Assembly (NCBI GenBank): GCA_016839915.1
Contig: JAEOTH010000218.1
Location: 1 to 51,502, forward strand
Reading direction: 5' to 3'
DNA length: 51,502 nucleotides
Source: Promethearchaeota archaeon
Lineage (GTDB): Archaea > Asgardarchaeota > Lokiarchaeia > Sigyniarchaeales > SOKP01
The notes under the pieces were generated by a model. That model made no database searches and was not told where the DNA came from. It saw only the letters and a list, made by a program, of their open reading frames with translations. Below are positions 33,192 to 40,989 of the stretch, piece after piece (position 1 is the first letter of the stretch; each line of letters starts with the position of its first letter). The position numbers and the translations under genes are program-made.

Positions 33192-34502
33192 TTAAACATC
33201 AATATTTATTTGCCCATATGTGCCGCCTCCTCCAGGAGTATACTCAATCTCATCATTCCTAAGAGCATTAATAATTAAAGCCAAATTTTTATTAAATTTC
33301 TCAAGTTTAGTAATAGGAGTATCAATTAGTATCTCAAATTCGGTTCCCAAATCTCGTATCATTTTATTATAATCATTTAGAACTGTTTTACTTGTTTTAC
33401 TTTTGATACCTTTTACAGATCGAATAATATCTATCAAAGGCACAACATTAATATAGGGAGGTCTGTGATCTGGGTGTTTAGGTTCTATAGATGTAGAAAT
33501 TTTTTCAATTCTTTCACTAACTCCTAATTTAACCTTAAAATTTTTATTTAATTCTTCTTTACATGATAAACAATTCATCTTATTTTTAGAAACTTGTTCC
33601 AAATAATCTAATCTTGAAGAAATAGGATCATTAGAGTAGTATATAATAAAATTCTCAGTTATTGAGTATTGGTTAAAGATATTATTTGCTTGTTTTTTCA
33701 CTTTCTTAAATAAAATCCTTCTCCTACATCTATTACAAAACATGTTGTAATATTTACCAAGTTTAGGATGTAAACCAACATTAAGAGTTATCCCTCTTCC
33801 ATTTTTCCTCTTTAAAGCTAATAAAATTTCATCAAAAGAGGGGTTATCAATGTCAAATCTGTTAAATTCTCGTCCTAAAGAACGTGGATCTTGTGAATGA
33901 GCGTCACTATTGCTTAAAAATGATATGTTTTTTAATGATTCTAGTCGATCCGCTAAATCAGTATTAGCAGAAAGACCTAATTCAATAAACCCTATTTTTT
34001 TTGTTACTCCTTCATAACAATCTTCGAGAGATTCAAATTTATTTTGTCTGAAGATAGCTTTAAAAGGAGTAAAGGCATGAGCAGGACCAATTATCCCCCC
34101 AGAGTCTGTTATTATCTCAACCAATGCAGGGGGTGATAGATTGACACGAGGCCTCCCACCCCATTCACCTAAAATATTTTTGGAGGCTGATTTTAATTTG
34201 CTCTGAATTTCTTTAACTGAGTTGAAATCAGGAAACAAAACTACATGGTGTATATTTTCTAAATCTTCAATTTCTGTCTGAAGGATAAAAAAAATGCCTT
34301 TATATGAAAATGAACCATCGTTTTCCTTTTCTAAATTACTTTCCATGTATTTTAACCATTCTGGTTGTAAGATATCTCCAGTTCCAAGAATGGTTAGACC
34401 TTTCTTCTTACAAGTCTCTAGCATCGTATCTAAATTCAACGATTTCGATACTGCAATTGAATGGGGGCTATGAATATGAAGATCAGCGTTAAAATTATCC
34501 AT
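33192..34502 (-). CDS. Endonuclease Q (PHP-domain DNA-repair nuclease)
   Basis: A 436-residue PHP-type endonuclease matching EndoQ. The PHP metal site includes DLHIHSPHS at the N terminus, GTGDILQPEWL, LQTEIED, GGIIGPAHAF and SNSDAHS. A zinc finger lies between CNRCRRR and CLSCKE, and a C-terminal region with HRPPYINVVPLIDIIRSV and the end GGGGTYGQI completes the family pattern. EndoQ cuts DNA 5' of deaminated bases (uracil, hypoxanthine) and at abasic sites, starting an alternative excision repair route. It shares strand with the nucleotidyltransferase gene 59 bases upstream, perhaps as a unit. Length is normal for the family. Confidence 0.9.
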   Translation of the reverse strand: MDNFNADLHIHSPHSIAVSKSLNLDTMLETCKKKGLTILGTGDILQPEWLKYMESNLEKENDGSFSYKGIFFILQTEIEDLENIHHVVLFPDFNSVKEIQSKLKSASKNILGEWGGRPRVNLSPPALVEIITDSGGIIGPAHAFTPFKAIFRQNKFESLEDCYEGVTKKIGFIELGLSANTDLADRLESLKNISFLSNSDAHSQDPRSLGREFNRFDIDNPSFDEILLALKRKNGRGITLNVGLHPKLGKYYNMFCNRCRRRILFKKVKKQANNIFNQYSITENFIIYYSNDPISSRLDYLEQVSKNKMNCLSCKEELNKNFKVKLGVSERIEKISTSIEPKHPDHRPPYINVVPLIDIIRSVKGIKSKTSKTVLNDYNKMIRDLGTEFEILIDTPITKLEKFNKNLALIINALRNDEIEYTPGGGGTYGQINIDV

Positions 34503-34561
34503 TAGTTATTAAAAATCATACTTCAATAAAAAGATTTTAATAATGTGTTAATTATGTGAAT

Positions 34562-35602
34562 TTAATTTAAAATGAGCATCTTGTCCTTTGTTTGATCAGT
34601 TAATATTATTCGATTATACTCTAATTCATTTTTGTAATTAACATTTTCTAAATTTCCTTCAACAAATACAGTTTCTCCATCCTTAGCATGCTCACAAAAG
34701 CGACCTCTAAATGAAAATATCTCAATAATTTCTCTAATGTTAATACTGTTTGTGTTATTACTGGTTTCGAGAATTTTTAGAGGATTAATTTTATAAGAAC
34801 AGGGAGTAAAAATTGAATCTTTGGAATCTAGGACCTCTGCTTTAAGTTTAATCCTTCCAAAATTTTTAAACTGATAATCATAAAAATTTCCTTTCCAATC
34901 TTTAGGACTTTTAATATACCTAATAAAAAAATCATGGTTCATAAATTTGCCTTGATGTTGCTTCCTTTGCTCAATTTTCAAAAAATCTTCAAATGGAATA
35001 TTAGAACCACCAACTCTCCAATCATAATGATCCCCATATTCATCAATATCATACTTCCGTAAAATTTTTGATTTTTTGAATAATTCCTCTAATTTCTCTT
35101 GAAATTTCAAACCGGTTTCTGTACCGTATATTATTAGGTCAATATCAGAATTTTCGGTATCTAATCCAATCATTGTTGATCCAGTAATCCCTATAGAACT
35201 CTCAGAAAGATTTCCTTCATTAATTATTAATTTACACAAATCTTTTGAAAGTTTTTCGTTCTTAGTTAACTGTTTTTTTTCTAATAAGTTATTGAAGAAA
35301 TCCCTTGGAGTATAAATTTTTTTAATTTCTTTTTTTTTAACCCCTTGAACCTCCAAATCGAGTTCTTTAGAATAGAAAAGATGTCTAGGATATTTATCTC
35401 TCAAAAAGGCATATCGTTCATTTAAATTGTACACCTTTTTAAAAGTGATACCATTTCTTATACGTTCTCCATCTGAATGCGGAAAAAATCGTAAAAAGCA
35501 TATTATATAGTCATTTGGATGGAGAAGACCTTTTACGTCAAAAAACAAGTTATTATCTTTTGTCTCTATATAATCTCCTTCAATACCTTCAATAATTTTC
35601 AT
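34562..35602 (-). CDS. Archaeal minimal nucleotidyltransferase-domain protein
   Basis: A protein of about 346 residues. A polymerase-beta-type nucleotidyltransferase core is centred on TGSTMIGLDTENSDIDLIIYG-like residues (G144-S145 and metal ligands D156-x-D158, numbered from the GTG start). The N-terminal part (DNNLFFDVKGLLHPNDYIIC) and the C-terminal part with FSFRGRFCEHAKDGETVFVEG match, from memory, the archaeal predicted nucleotidyltransferase group COG1665. It would transfer a nucleotide to RNA, protein or a small molecule; substrate unknown. GTG at 35609 or the better-placed ATG at 35600-35602 starts it. It overlaps nothing and is followed by EndoQ. Confidence 0.72.
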   Translation of the reverse strand: MKIIEGIEGDYIETKDNNLFFDVKGLLHPNDYIICFLRFFPHSDGERIRNGITFKKVYNLNERYAFLRDKYPRHLFYSKELDLEVQGVKKKEIKKIYTPRDFFNNLLEKKQLTKNEKLSKDLCKLIINEGNLSESSIGITGSTMIGLDTENSDIDLIIYGTETGLKFQEKLEELFKKSKILRKYDIDEYGDHYDWRVGGSNIPFEDFLKIEQRKQHQGKFMNHDFFIRYIKSPKDWKGNFYDYQFKNFGRIKLKAEVLDSKDSIFTPCSYKINPLKILETSNNTNSINIREIIEIFSFRGRFCEHAKDGETVFVEGNLENVNYKNELEYNRIILTDQTKDKMLILN

Positions 35603-35622
35603 GAATTTCACATTACTATTAA

Positions 35623-36777
35623 TCAGTACCTTGAAGGAGTCTTTGTTTTAATTGAGGGTGTTTTTGTTTTAATTGAGGGAGTTTTTGTTTTAATCTTTTT
35701 CAATTCTCTTTCAAATTGTCTTTTTTCATTTAAAAATCGTTGCTTATCCTTTTCCAACTTTTCTCTTTCACGTTTAATAATATTTTTTTCGTTCTCTAGG
35801 TTCGATTTATGTTTTTCTAATTGTCTATATTCACTATTAAGTCTTTTAAATTTCTCCTCTAAATTTGGAATTTTCCGGTTTAAGGAATGGAACTTACTTT
35901 CTGCTGCAGGAATTTTTCTTTCCAATTCTTTTAATCTAGCTTCTTGTTGTCGTCTTCTTTTTGCCAAATTATCAACATCTCGTTCCACTTTATCCCTGCT
36001 CTTTTTTAAATCTACTCTTTTCTTATCAATCTCACGAGTTTTTAGATCTAAATCCTGTTTTCTGTAACGAGTTTTTTCTCTTTCTTCTTTAAGTTTACTC
36101 TTTTCATCTGAAATTCGATTTTTTTCATCTGAAATCTCTCTCTTTAAGTTATGAATTTCCCTATTTAAGGTATCTCTTTCTTTAGTTAAATTTTTAATTT
36201 CATTTCTTAAATCCATTAATTTATTTTCTAAATCAGTAATAGTTCTTTCTAAAGCACTTTCTCTTCTCTCCATACCTGGAATTTTTGTTTTAATTTCCCT
36301 AACACGTTTTTCTGTTCTTTCTTTTTCCCATTCTAAATTCTTTTTTTGATTAGCAATATCCTCTCTTAATTTATCTAATTTTCCTTGAAATCTTTCTAAT
36401 TCAGCATTTTTTTGATCTAATTCCTTATTTTTTGTTCTAATTTTTTCTCTAAATTGCCGTTCTTTATTAATTAAGTCATTTTTTTGTTGTTCTATTTGAT
36501 TCTCCATTTTTCCTAACTCGCTACGTAGATTATCCCGTTGTTCAACAAGGTTTCTTATTTTAAATTCTTTATTTTTTCTTTTTCGTTCAAGATCCTCAAT
36601 ACTTTCTTTGTAATCCTCGATTTGATTAACAACCTTTTCCCATTCACTTTTTTCTTTATCTAGTTTTATTCTTTCCTTTTTTAATTTTTTAGCTAATCGT
36701 TTCTCCGAAATTGTATCTGGTTCTTCATCTGGAGTTTTTTCTCGAATTTGATATTTAGGAATTGGTTTCTCATCCAT
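35623..36777 (-). CDS. Long coiled-coil protein with KTKTPSI tail repeats
   Basis: A 384-residue, highly charged coiled-coil protein: almost the whole of residues 20-360 is a continuous heptad-like helix of Glu, Lys, Arg and Leu (for example LERTITDLENKLMDLRNE). No ATPase head, transmembrane helix or hinge is present, so it is not an SMC protein; it looks like a structural or tethering rod, as found in several Asgard loci. The N terminus has an EKTPDEEP segment, and the C terminus repeats TPSIKTK two to three times, ending KTPSRY. Those repeats correspond to a 21-base DNA tandem repeat. It lies beside the ubiquitin-like locus, divergent from the first ubiquitin-like gene (178 bases apart); a role there is suggested by position only. 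Confidence 0.75.
   Translation of the reverse strand: MDEKPIPKYQIREKTPDEEPDTISEKRLAKKLKKERIKLDKEKSEWEKVVNQIEDYKESIEDLERKRKNKEFKIRNLVEQRDNLRSELGKMENQIEQQKNDLINKERQFREKIRTKNKELDQKNAELERFQGKLDKLREDIANQKKNLEWEKERTEKRVREIKTKIPGMERRESALERTITDLENKLMDLRNEIKNLTKERDTLNREIHNLKREISDEKNRISDEKSKLKEEREKTRYRKQDLDLKTREIDKKRVDLKKSRDKVERDVDNLAKRRRQQEARLKELERKIPAAESKFHSLNRKIPNLEEKFKRLNSEYRQLEKHKSNLENEKNIIKREREKLEKDKQRFLNEKRQFERELKKIKTKTPSIKTKTPSIKTKTPSRY
35639..35701. repeat. 21-base tandem repeat (about three copies) encoding the TPSIKTK tail
   Basis: Three near-identical 21-base units, each containing GTTTTAATTGAGGG or its start, occupy 35639-35659, 35660-35680 and 35681-35701. On the minus strand they encode the heptapeptide repeat at the C terminus of the coiled-coil protein. 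The third unit diverges at its end. Copy number probably varies between strains. Confidence 0.8.
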
Positions 36778-36954
36778 AATGGTTCACTTTTTTTAATTCC
36801 TCAATTAATAAAAACATATGAATATTGACTCTAAAGTGTTTGTATATAAAACACTTAATTCTATTTATATAGCTTAGTTTCTATTATTTTCATATAATCA
36901 TAGTAAAAACAATATTGTTATAAGATCTAAATTAATATTATAGGGGTCTATTTT

Positions 36955-37380
36955 ATGAGCTTTGATAATGAGTTTGATGACGAGTTTGATGAACAAGAAT
37001 TTGATGAAGATTTAGAAGATTTAGAGGAAGAATTTGAAGACGAAATGGATGGAGATATAGAAGAACCTTTTGAAAAGATTCCTGAGGAGGTACTTGAATC
37101 CAAAACTCCTACTACTAAGATTATTACAGGAGGAAAAAAGATTTCAATATATTTCATGTCTACTATTGGTCCGGGTGAGAAAAAGCAAAAGTTAACTGTT
37201 AATGATGGGAATCTTGTTGGTGATATTAAAGAAACCGTAGCAAATTTATTTGGTTTAGATCCTGCTGATTTTCACTTATCATCTGGTGGAATAACAATGG
37301 ATGAGATTAACCCTTTAAATGACTATAATGTTTCTGACGGAGAGGATATACTTTTAATTCCAGCAAGTATTGCTGGCTAA
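36955..37380 (+). CDS. Ubiquitin-like protein 1 with acidic N-terminal extension, ends in Ala-Gly
   Basis: A 141-residue protein. Residues 1-50 are strongly acidic (EFDDEFDEQEFDEDLEDLEE), residues about 51-60 form a SKTPTTK linker, and residues about 62-141 are a beta-grasp ubiquitin-like domain: ISIYFMSTIGPGEKK, helix GDIKETVANLFGLDP, and SSGGITMDEINPLNDYNV followed by LLIPASIAG. The protein ends exactly at Ala-Gly, with no Gly-Gly and no tail to be trimmed. The core of the fold and the terminal IPxxxxG resemble UFM1 as much as ubiquitin. It is the first gene of the E1-E2-JAMM locus, on the plus strand, and is about three quarters identical in its core to the paralogue at 39247. It would be activated by the E1 at 39659. 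Confidence 0.9.
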   Translation: MSFDNEFDDEFDEQEFDEDLEDLEEEFEDEMDGDIEEPFEKIPEEVLESKTPTTKIITGGKKISIYFMSTIGPGEKKQKLTVNDGNLVGDIKETVANLFGLDPADFHLSSGGITMDEINPLNDYNVSDGEDILLIPASIAG

Positions 37381-37415
37381 GTACTTCAAATTAAATTGAA
37401 TGTTTTTAATTTATC

Positions 37416-37427
37416 TTTTTTTTTTTT
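37416..37427 (+). terminator. T12 terminator after ubiquitin-like gene 1
   Basis: A run of twelve T residues begins 36 bases after the stop codon, a typical archaeal oligo-T termination signal. It lies at the convergent junction with the membrane-anchored ubiquitin-like gene on the minus strand. Confidence 0.55.
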
Positions 37428-38217
37428 AATCCCTTTCTTTTCTTGTAGGAATTAAAGCTATTTCATCATCATCATCAATTTCATAATCATTTATTAGAGA
37501 ATTCTCTTGTAATAATATACCTCCGGAGGATAATAGAAAATCCTCTAGTTCATAATCAAATAAAATTGCTACGGTTTCTTTAATTATACTTACTAATTCA
37601 TTTGTACCAACAATAATTATTTTCGTTTTCTCACCTGGCTCGACTAAAGATCTTACATATACACGAATCTGGTCTTCTATTTCAATAGGATCCATTGGTG
37701 GTGTATAAGTTATCTTATCTTCAGTTTTATTTCTGTTCTTTAACATATTTTCAATTAACTTTTTTCTCTCGTTTGGATTAAAATATAACATTTCTCTTAT
37801 AAATATTATCTTGTCCATTTTTGGTAATTCTAAGAGATCTATTTTATTTAGTTCTTCTTCACTAAACATTGAAAAGATGTATTTATCCATAATAGGCATA
37901 TCCTTATAGGACTCCTCTGATTCAATGTAATCTACTAGTGATGGTATGACATCAATATATTCTTCAATTATAGCAATTTTTGCCTCTTGAACCGATTTGA
38001 TTTTTGCAGGGTATTTTTTTTCTTTTATAGTTTTCTCTTGACTATTTTTTGACTGTACAAAATAAATAGTACTAGTGGATAATACAGCTACACTACCAAT
38101 AGTTAGGACGAGAAATAAAGATGCATTTTCAATGCGAAATAGGAAAAAAAAAACATAAAACAATATACAAACAGCATAAAGTGCGACAACACTAAAAATT
38201 CTATAATTCTTTTTCAT
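37426..38217 (-). CDS. Membrane-anchored ubiquitin-like domain protein without C-terminal glycine
   Basis: A 263-residue protein. Two hydrophobic helices lie at residues about 7-28 and 33-55, then a basic linker, a helical region (residues about 70-170) and a C-terminal ubiquitin-like domain at about 180-258. That domain shares the paralogues' pattern: IRVYVRSLVEPGEKTKIIIV, IIKETVAILFDYELEDFLLS, SGGILLQENSLINDYEI and DEIALIP. It ends in TRKERD, so no C-terminal glycine is available for conjugation. It is convergent with ubiquitin-like gene 1. By inference it is a built-in ubiquitin-like module at the membrane that could recruit E2, the JAMM protein or a ubiquitin-like-binding partner. No catalytic motif is visible. 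Confidence 0.85.
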   Translation of the reverse strand: MKKNYRIFSVVALYAVCILFYVFFFLFRIENASLFLVLTIGSVAVLSTSTIYFVQSKNSQEKTIKEKKYPAKIKSVQEAKIAIIEEYIDVIPSLVDYIESEESYKDMPIMDKYIFSMFSEEELNKIDLLELPKMDKIIFIREMLYFNPNERKKLIENMLKNRNKTEDKITYTPPMDPIEIEDQIRVYVRSLVEPGEKTKIIIVGTNELVSIIKETVAILFDYELEDFLLSSGGILLQENSLINDYEIDDDDEIALIPTRKERD

Positions 38218-38296
38218 GATTTTTTGATTAGATTATTTTCTAAATTTAAAATATATAATTTAAAATTTAAATGGGATTGGAATAAATTTGGAGTTT

Positions 38297-38974
38297 TTAA
38301 TTTTTTGCACCTTTTATTGAATTTCGAGCCTTAGAATATTTATCTAAATCTAATTTGAAAATATTTCTACTTTTTTCTTTTTCAATTATAATTAATTCCA
38401 GATCAGTTAGAATCTCTAAATATTTTTTAACAGTGCTATGATTTTTTTTTAAGCCAGATGCTATTTCTGTAATTTTAAATGGTTTATTTTTGTTTTTCAT
38501 AAAATTAATTATTTTTTGAACGATCTCTTTTTTCAAATAATAGTATAACGGATCAAGCTTTGGATTAGAATCAAATTTGAAGAAAATTTTATGATTGTTA
38601 ATTTGTTTTGATCTTACGAATCTGAATTTTTCTAGACAAGACAAATGCCATAATGCTTGATTACTACCAATATTTAGAGCTCTCATGATTTCATTAATAT
38701 TTGAGGGATTTTTTTTGATATAATTAAAGATCTCGTTTCTTTTTGGATGTTCAATAATATTATTTTTCATTAAGCGAGTCCCTGGAATAATTACATGTCT
38801 TTTTATTAAATCTTTTAAGATTAATTCTATTCTGTTCTCATTTATATTAGGATTGTATCTCACTCTATTACTTATATAGGAGATTATTTCTCTAATTGAG
38901 AAGAAGGTTTTCTTATTCAAATACTCTTCTAATAATTCAAGAACAATAGATTCTGCTTTATCCAGAGAACTCAT
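38297..38974 (-). CDS. Multi-winged-helix transcriptional regulator
   Basis: A 225-residue protein with two clear winged-helix units: residues about 70-130 (IFNYIKKNPSNINEIMRALN, then ALWHLSCLEKFRFV) and about 145-205 (KIINFMKNKNKPFKITEIA, then HSTVKKYLEILTDLELIIIE). A further helix-rich segment at residues 1-65 may be a third unit. Tandem winged helices are common in archaeal regulators of unknown ligand. It is divergent from ubiquitin-like gene 2 (272 bases between starts) and follows the membrane-anchored ubiquitin-like gene, so it may regulate the locus; this is inferred from position. Start at ATG near 38972-38974. Confidence 0.75.
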   Translation of the reverse strand: MSSLDKAESIVLELLEEYLNKKTFFSIREIISYISNRVRYNPNINENRIELILKDLIKRHVIIPGTRLMKNNIIEHPKRNEIFNYIKKNPSNINEIMRALNIGSNQALWHLSCLEKFRFVRSKQINNHKIFFKFDSNPKLDPLYYYLKKEIVQKIINFMKNKNKPFKITEIASGLKKNHSTVKKYLEILTDLELIIIEKEKSRNIFKLDLDKYSKARNSIKGAKN

Positions 38975-39162
38975 GAGCCCATACTTAATTTTCGTTGAAA
39001 TTTTTTGTTTTTATATTTATATCTTCTCTCTAAAACAATATTTATTGTCTTATAAATATTGATAGGCATTCATACAATATATAATATAATTTCTTTAAAA
39101 TCAGAATTTTCTCACTTTTGCTTTTGATTATAATTCAAAAACTTCAAAATCATGCCAAAGGG

Positions 39163-39172
39163 TTTTATAATA
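39163..39172 (+). promoter_or_regulatory. TATA-like box upstream of ubiquitin-like gene 2
   Basis: TTTTATAATA, preceded by AAAGGG as a possible BRE, lies about 75 bases before the ATG at 39247. With a start of transcription about 25 bases downstream this leaves a leader of some 50 bases. AT-rich background makes the call weak. Confidence 0.3.
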
Positions 39173-39246
39173 CCTTTTTAATGCCATTTTATTAAGTATA
39201 ACAAAATTACAGATTGTAAAATAAAAAAAAATTGGAAGTGATGTGA

Positions 39247-39579
39247 ATGAGTTTTGATGAATTTGATGAGGATTTAGGAGGAGAAGAACCAGTAAAATCT
39301 AAAACTCCTGCTGGTAAAACTCCTGCTGGAGGAAAGAAATTGACTTTATATTTCATGTCAACTATTGGACCTGGGGAAAAGAAAGAAAAATTAACTGTAA
39401 ATGACAGCAATCAAGTAAGTGATATTAAACAAACCTTAGGTAACTTGTATGGATTGGATCCCAATGATTTTCATTTATCTTCAGGTGGAGTTACAATGGA
39501 TGAAAATAGCAATTTAAGAGACTATGATGTAAATGATGGCGATGATATTCTTTTAATCCCAGCTAGTACAGCTGGGTAG
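39247..39579 (+). CDS. Ubiquitin-like protein 2, ends in Ala-Gly
   Basis: A 110-residue paralogue of ubiquitin-like protein 1 with a shorter acidic N terminus (MSFDEFDEDLGGEEP), a KSKTPAGKTPAGGKK linker and a beta-grasp domain (residues about 31-110): LTLYFMSTIGPGEKKEKL, DIKQTLGNLYGLDP, SSGGVTMDENSNLRDYDV, and LLIPASTAG at the end. The last residues are Ala-Gly, again with no trailing peptide. It is the closer ubiquitin-like gene to the E1 (79 bases). An AGTGATGTGA leader supports the ATG at 39247. The mature protein would be activated at its C-terminal glycine by the E1. The acidic N terminus could act in partner recognition and distinguishes it from eukaryotic ubiquitin. Confidence 0.92.
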   Translation: MSFDEFDEDLGGEEPVKSKTPAGKTPAGGKKLTLYFMSTIGPGEKKEKLTVNDSNQVSDIKQTLGNLYGLDPNDFHLSSGGVTMDENSNLRDYDVNDGDDILLIPASTAG

Positions 39580-39631
39580 ACTTATAAAACTTTCTTCATG
39601 AATTATAATATAAGGGCTTTAAGCTCTTTAA

Positions 39632-39650
39632 TTTTTTTTATTTTTTTTTT
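39632..39650 (+). terminator. T-rich terminator between ubiquitin-like gene 2 and E1
   Basis: A run of eight T, an A, and ten T follows a weak inverted element (AGGGCTTTAAGCTCT). It lies 52 bases after the ubiquitin-like stop and immediately before the E1 start. Partial termination here would give more ubiquitin-like than E1 transcript. Confidence 0.5.
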
Positions 39651-39658
39651 AAAAATAT

Positions 39659-40918
39659 ATGGTGATAATATTGGATAAGGATTCAGATTTTTTTGCAAAA
39701 GAATTATCAGCGGAAGAGAGAGGCTTGTATGACCGCCAATTTCGTTTGGAAGGTTGGTCTCAGAAATTAGTAAAGGCCTCAAGGGTGTTGATAGTTGGTG
39801 TTGGAGGTTTAGGTTGTGAAATTGCAAAAAATTTAGCCATGTTAGGTGTTGGTCATTTAGATCTTATTGATTTAGATATTATTGAACATTCTAATTTAAA
39901 CCGTCAAGTTCTTTTTACTGGAGCAAAGATTGGAGAACCTAAGGCAGTTGTGGCGGCGAGAAAGCTCAAAGAAATTAATCCCAATATTATAGTTAAGGGA
40001 TATCATACCTCTTTAGAGCGATTGAATCCTGTATTATATCAAGCTGCTGATGTTGTTGTTGGAGGACTTGATTCGATGAATGCTCGTCTAAATTTAAATG
40101 CACAATGTATAAGATTTAAAAAACCACTAGTAGATGGTGGAGTTTCCGGTTATCATGGTCATGTTTATACAATATTTCCCTACAAAAATGCTTGTTATGA
40201 ATGTAATCCATTACCAGTAGGTGAGAATGATGAGATGGCAGCCTGTACGGTAGTTGGAGTGCCCCGAAAAAGGATTCATTGCGTTTTTAAAGGAGATATG
40301 GCATTTAAAGAAAAGTTTGATCGTGATCCGAATCCAAAAGACATAAATGATATTAAATTCATTCAAAAGGTTACAAATGAGCTAGTAAATACACATGATT
40401 TCTTGCCTGAATATACGGAAGATGATATTGTAAAAATTATTGATAGGCATGATCCTGGCATAATAACTATAAATGCTGTTATTTCAGCTTTACAGTCACA
40501 TGAAACAATTAAAATACTTCATTGGAGAAAAGGTCATAAAGGATTAGGTGAGCCTATAAGAAATTATGTGATCTATAATGCAATTACAATGAGATTCTAT
40601 CATATCGAAAAACCAAGAAACCCAGAATGCTCTCAATGTAGTAAAAAAGTTCGCCGAGTATCAATAAAATTGAGAGCCCAATCACCTTGTCTAAACATAA
40701 TTAAAATATTAACGAAAAATGGATTTAAACTAGATCCAGATTCTGAGCCAATTTTGACTTTACTGGATTTTAATGATGTTAAGATAGTCGAATTAGAAAA
40801 GAATCCAATTGAAAATGAATTAAGAAATTACGAACTTATGACAGCTGCAGGGTTTAAAGATGGTGAAATTTTTGTAACCTTAAAATTAAAACAAGATTTA
40901 AATCAAAAAAGGTTTTAA
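39659..40918 (+). CDS. E1-like ubiquitin-activating enzyme (UBA3-like)
   Basis: A 419-residue E1. Residues about 20-300 are the ThiF/E1 adenylation fold: ATP loop GVGGLGCE (47-54), NLNRQ (79-83) and D138. A zinc site is formed by C179/C182 (ACYEC) and C324/C327 (CSQC). C196 in EMAACTVVGVPRK aligns with the catalytic Cys of UBA3/UBA1-type E1s (CTI..PR). TINAVISALQSHETIKIL is the conserved E1 dimer or core helix. Residues about 332-419 look like a ubiquitin-fold domain that recruits E2. It adenylates the C-terminal Gly of the ubiquitin-like protein and passes it to the E2. The ATG at 39659 is followed by GGTGA and a TTG five codons in, which may be the real start. Confidence 0.94.
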   Translation: MVIILDKDSDFFAKELSAEERGLYDRQFRLEGWSQKLVKASRVLIVGVGGLGCEIAKNLAMLGVGHLDLIDLDIIEHSNLNRQVLFTGAKIGEPKAVVAARKLKEINPNIIVKGYHTSLERLNPVLYQAADVVVGGLDSMNARLNLNAQCIRFKKPLVDGGVSGYHGHVYTIFPYKNACYECNPLPVGENDEMAACTVVGVPRKRIHCVFKGDMAFKEKFDRDPNPKDINDIKFIQKVTNELVNTHDFLPEYTEDDIVKIIDRHDPGIITINAVISALQSHETIKILHWRKGHKGLGEPIRNYVIYNAITMRFYHIEKPRNPECSQCSKKVRRVSIKLRAQSPCLNIIKILTKNGFKLDPDSEPILTLLDFNDVKIVELEKNPIENELRNYELMTAAGFKDGEIFVTLKLKQDLNQKRF

Positions 40919-40989
40919 CTTAAAATTATAAAAAAATATATAATAATATTTTCAATATAAAATTAAAGATAATAAAAAGGGTTGAGAAA

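Noticed and set aside
35639-35701. CRISPR-like repeats
   Set aside because: Units are directly adjacent with no spacers and stay in frame as a protein repeat.
35519-36067. Open frame antisense to the coiled-coil protein
   Set aside because: Its hydrophobic, Ser/Phe/Leu-rich translation is the reverse reading of a Lys/Glu-rich coiled coil; a shadow, not a gene.
37426-38217. Membrane-anchored ubiquitin-like gene as a third conjugated modifier
   Set aside because: The C terminus is TRKERD with no glycine, and the N terminus is membrane-bound, so conjugation by the E1 is not expected.
39603-39827. Minus-strand frame over the start of E1
   Set aside because: It lies antisense to the E1 ATP-binding region and T-tract, with no protein-like pattern.
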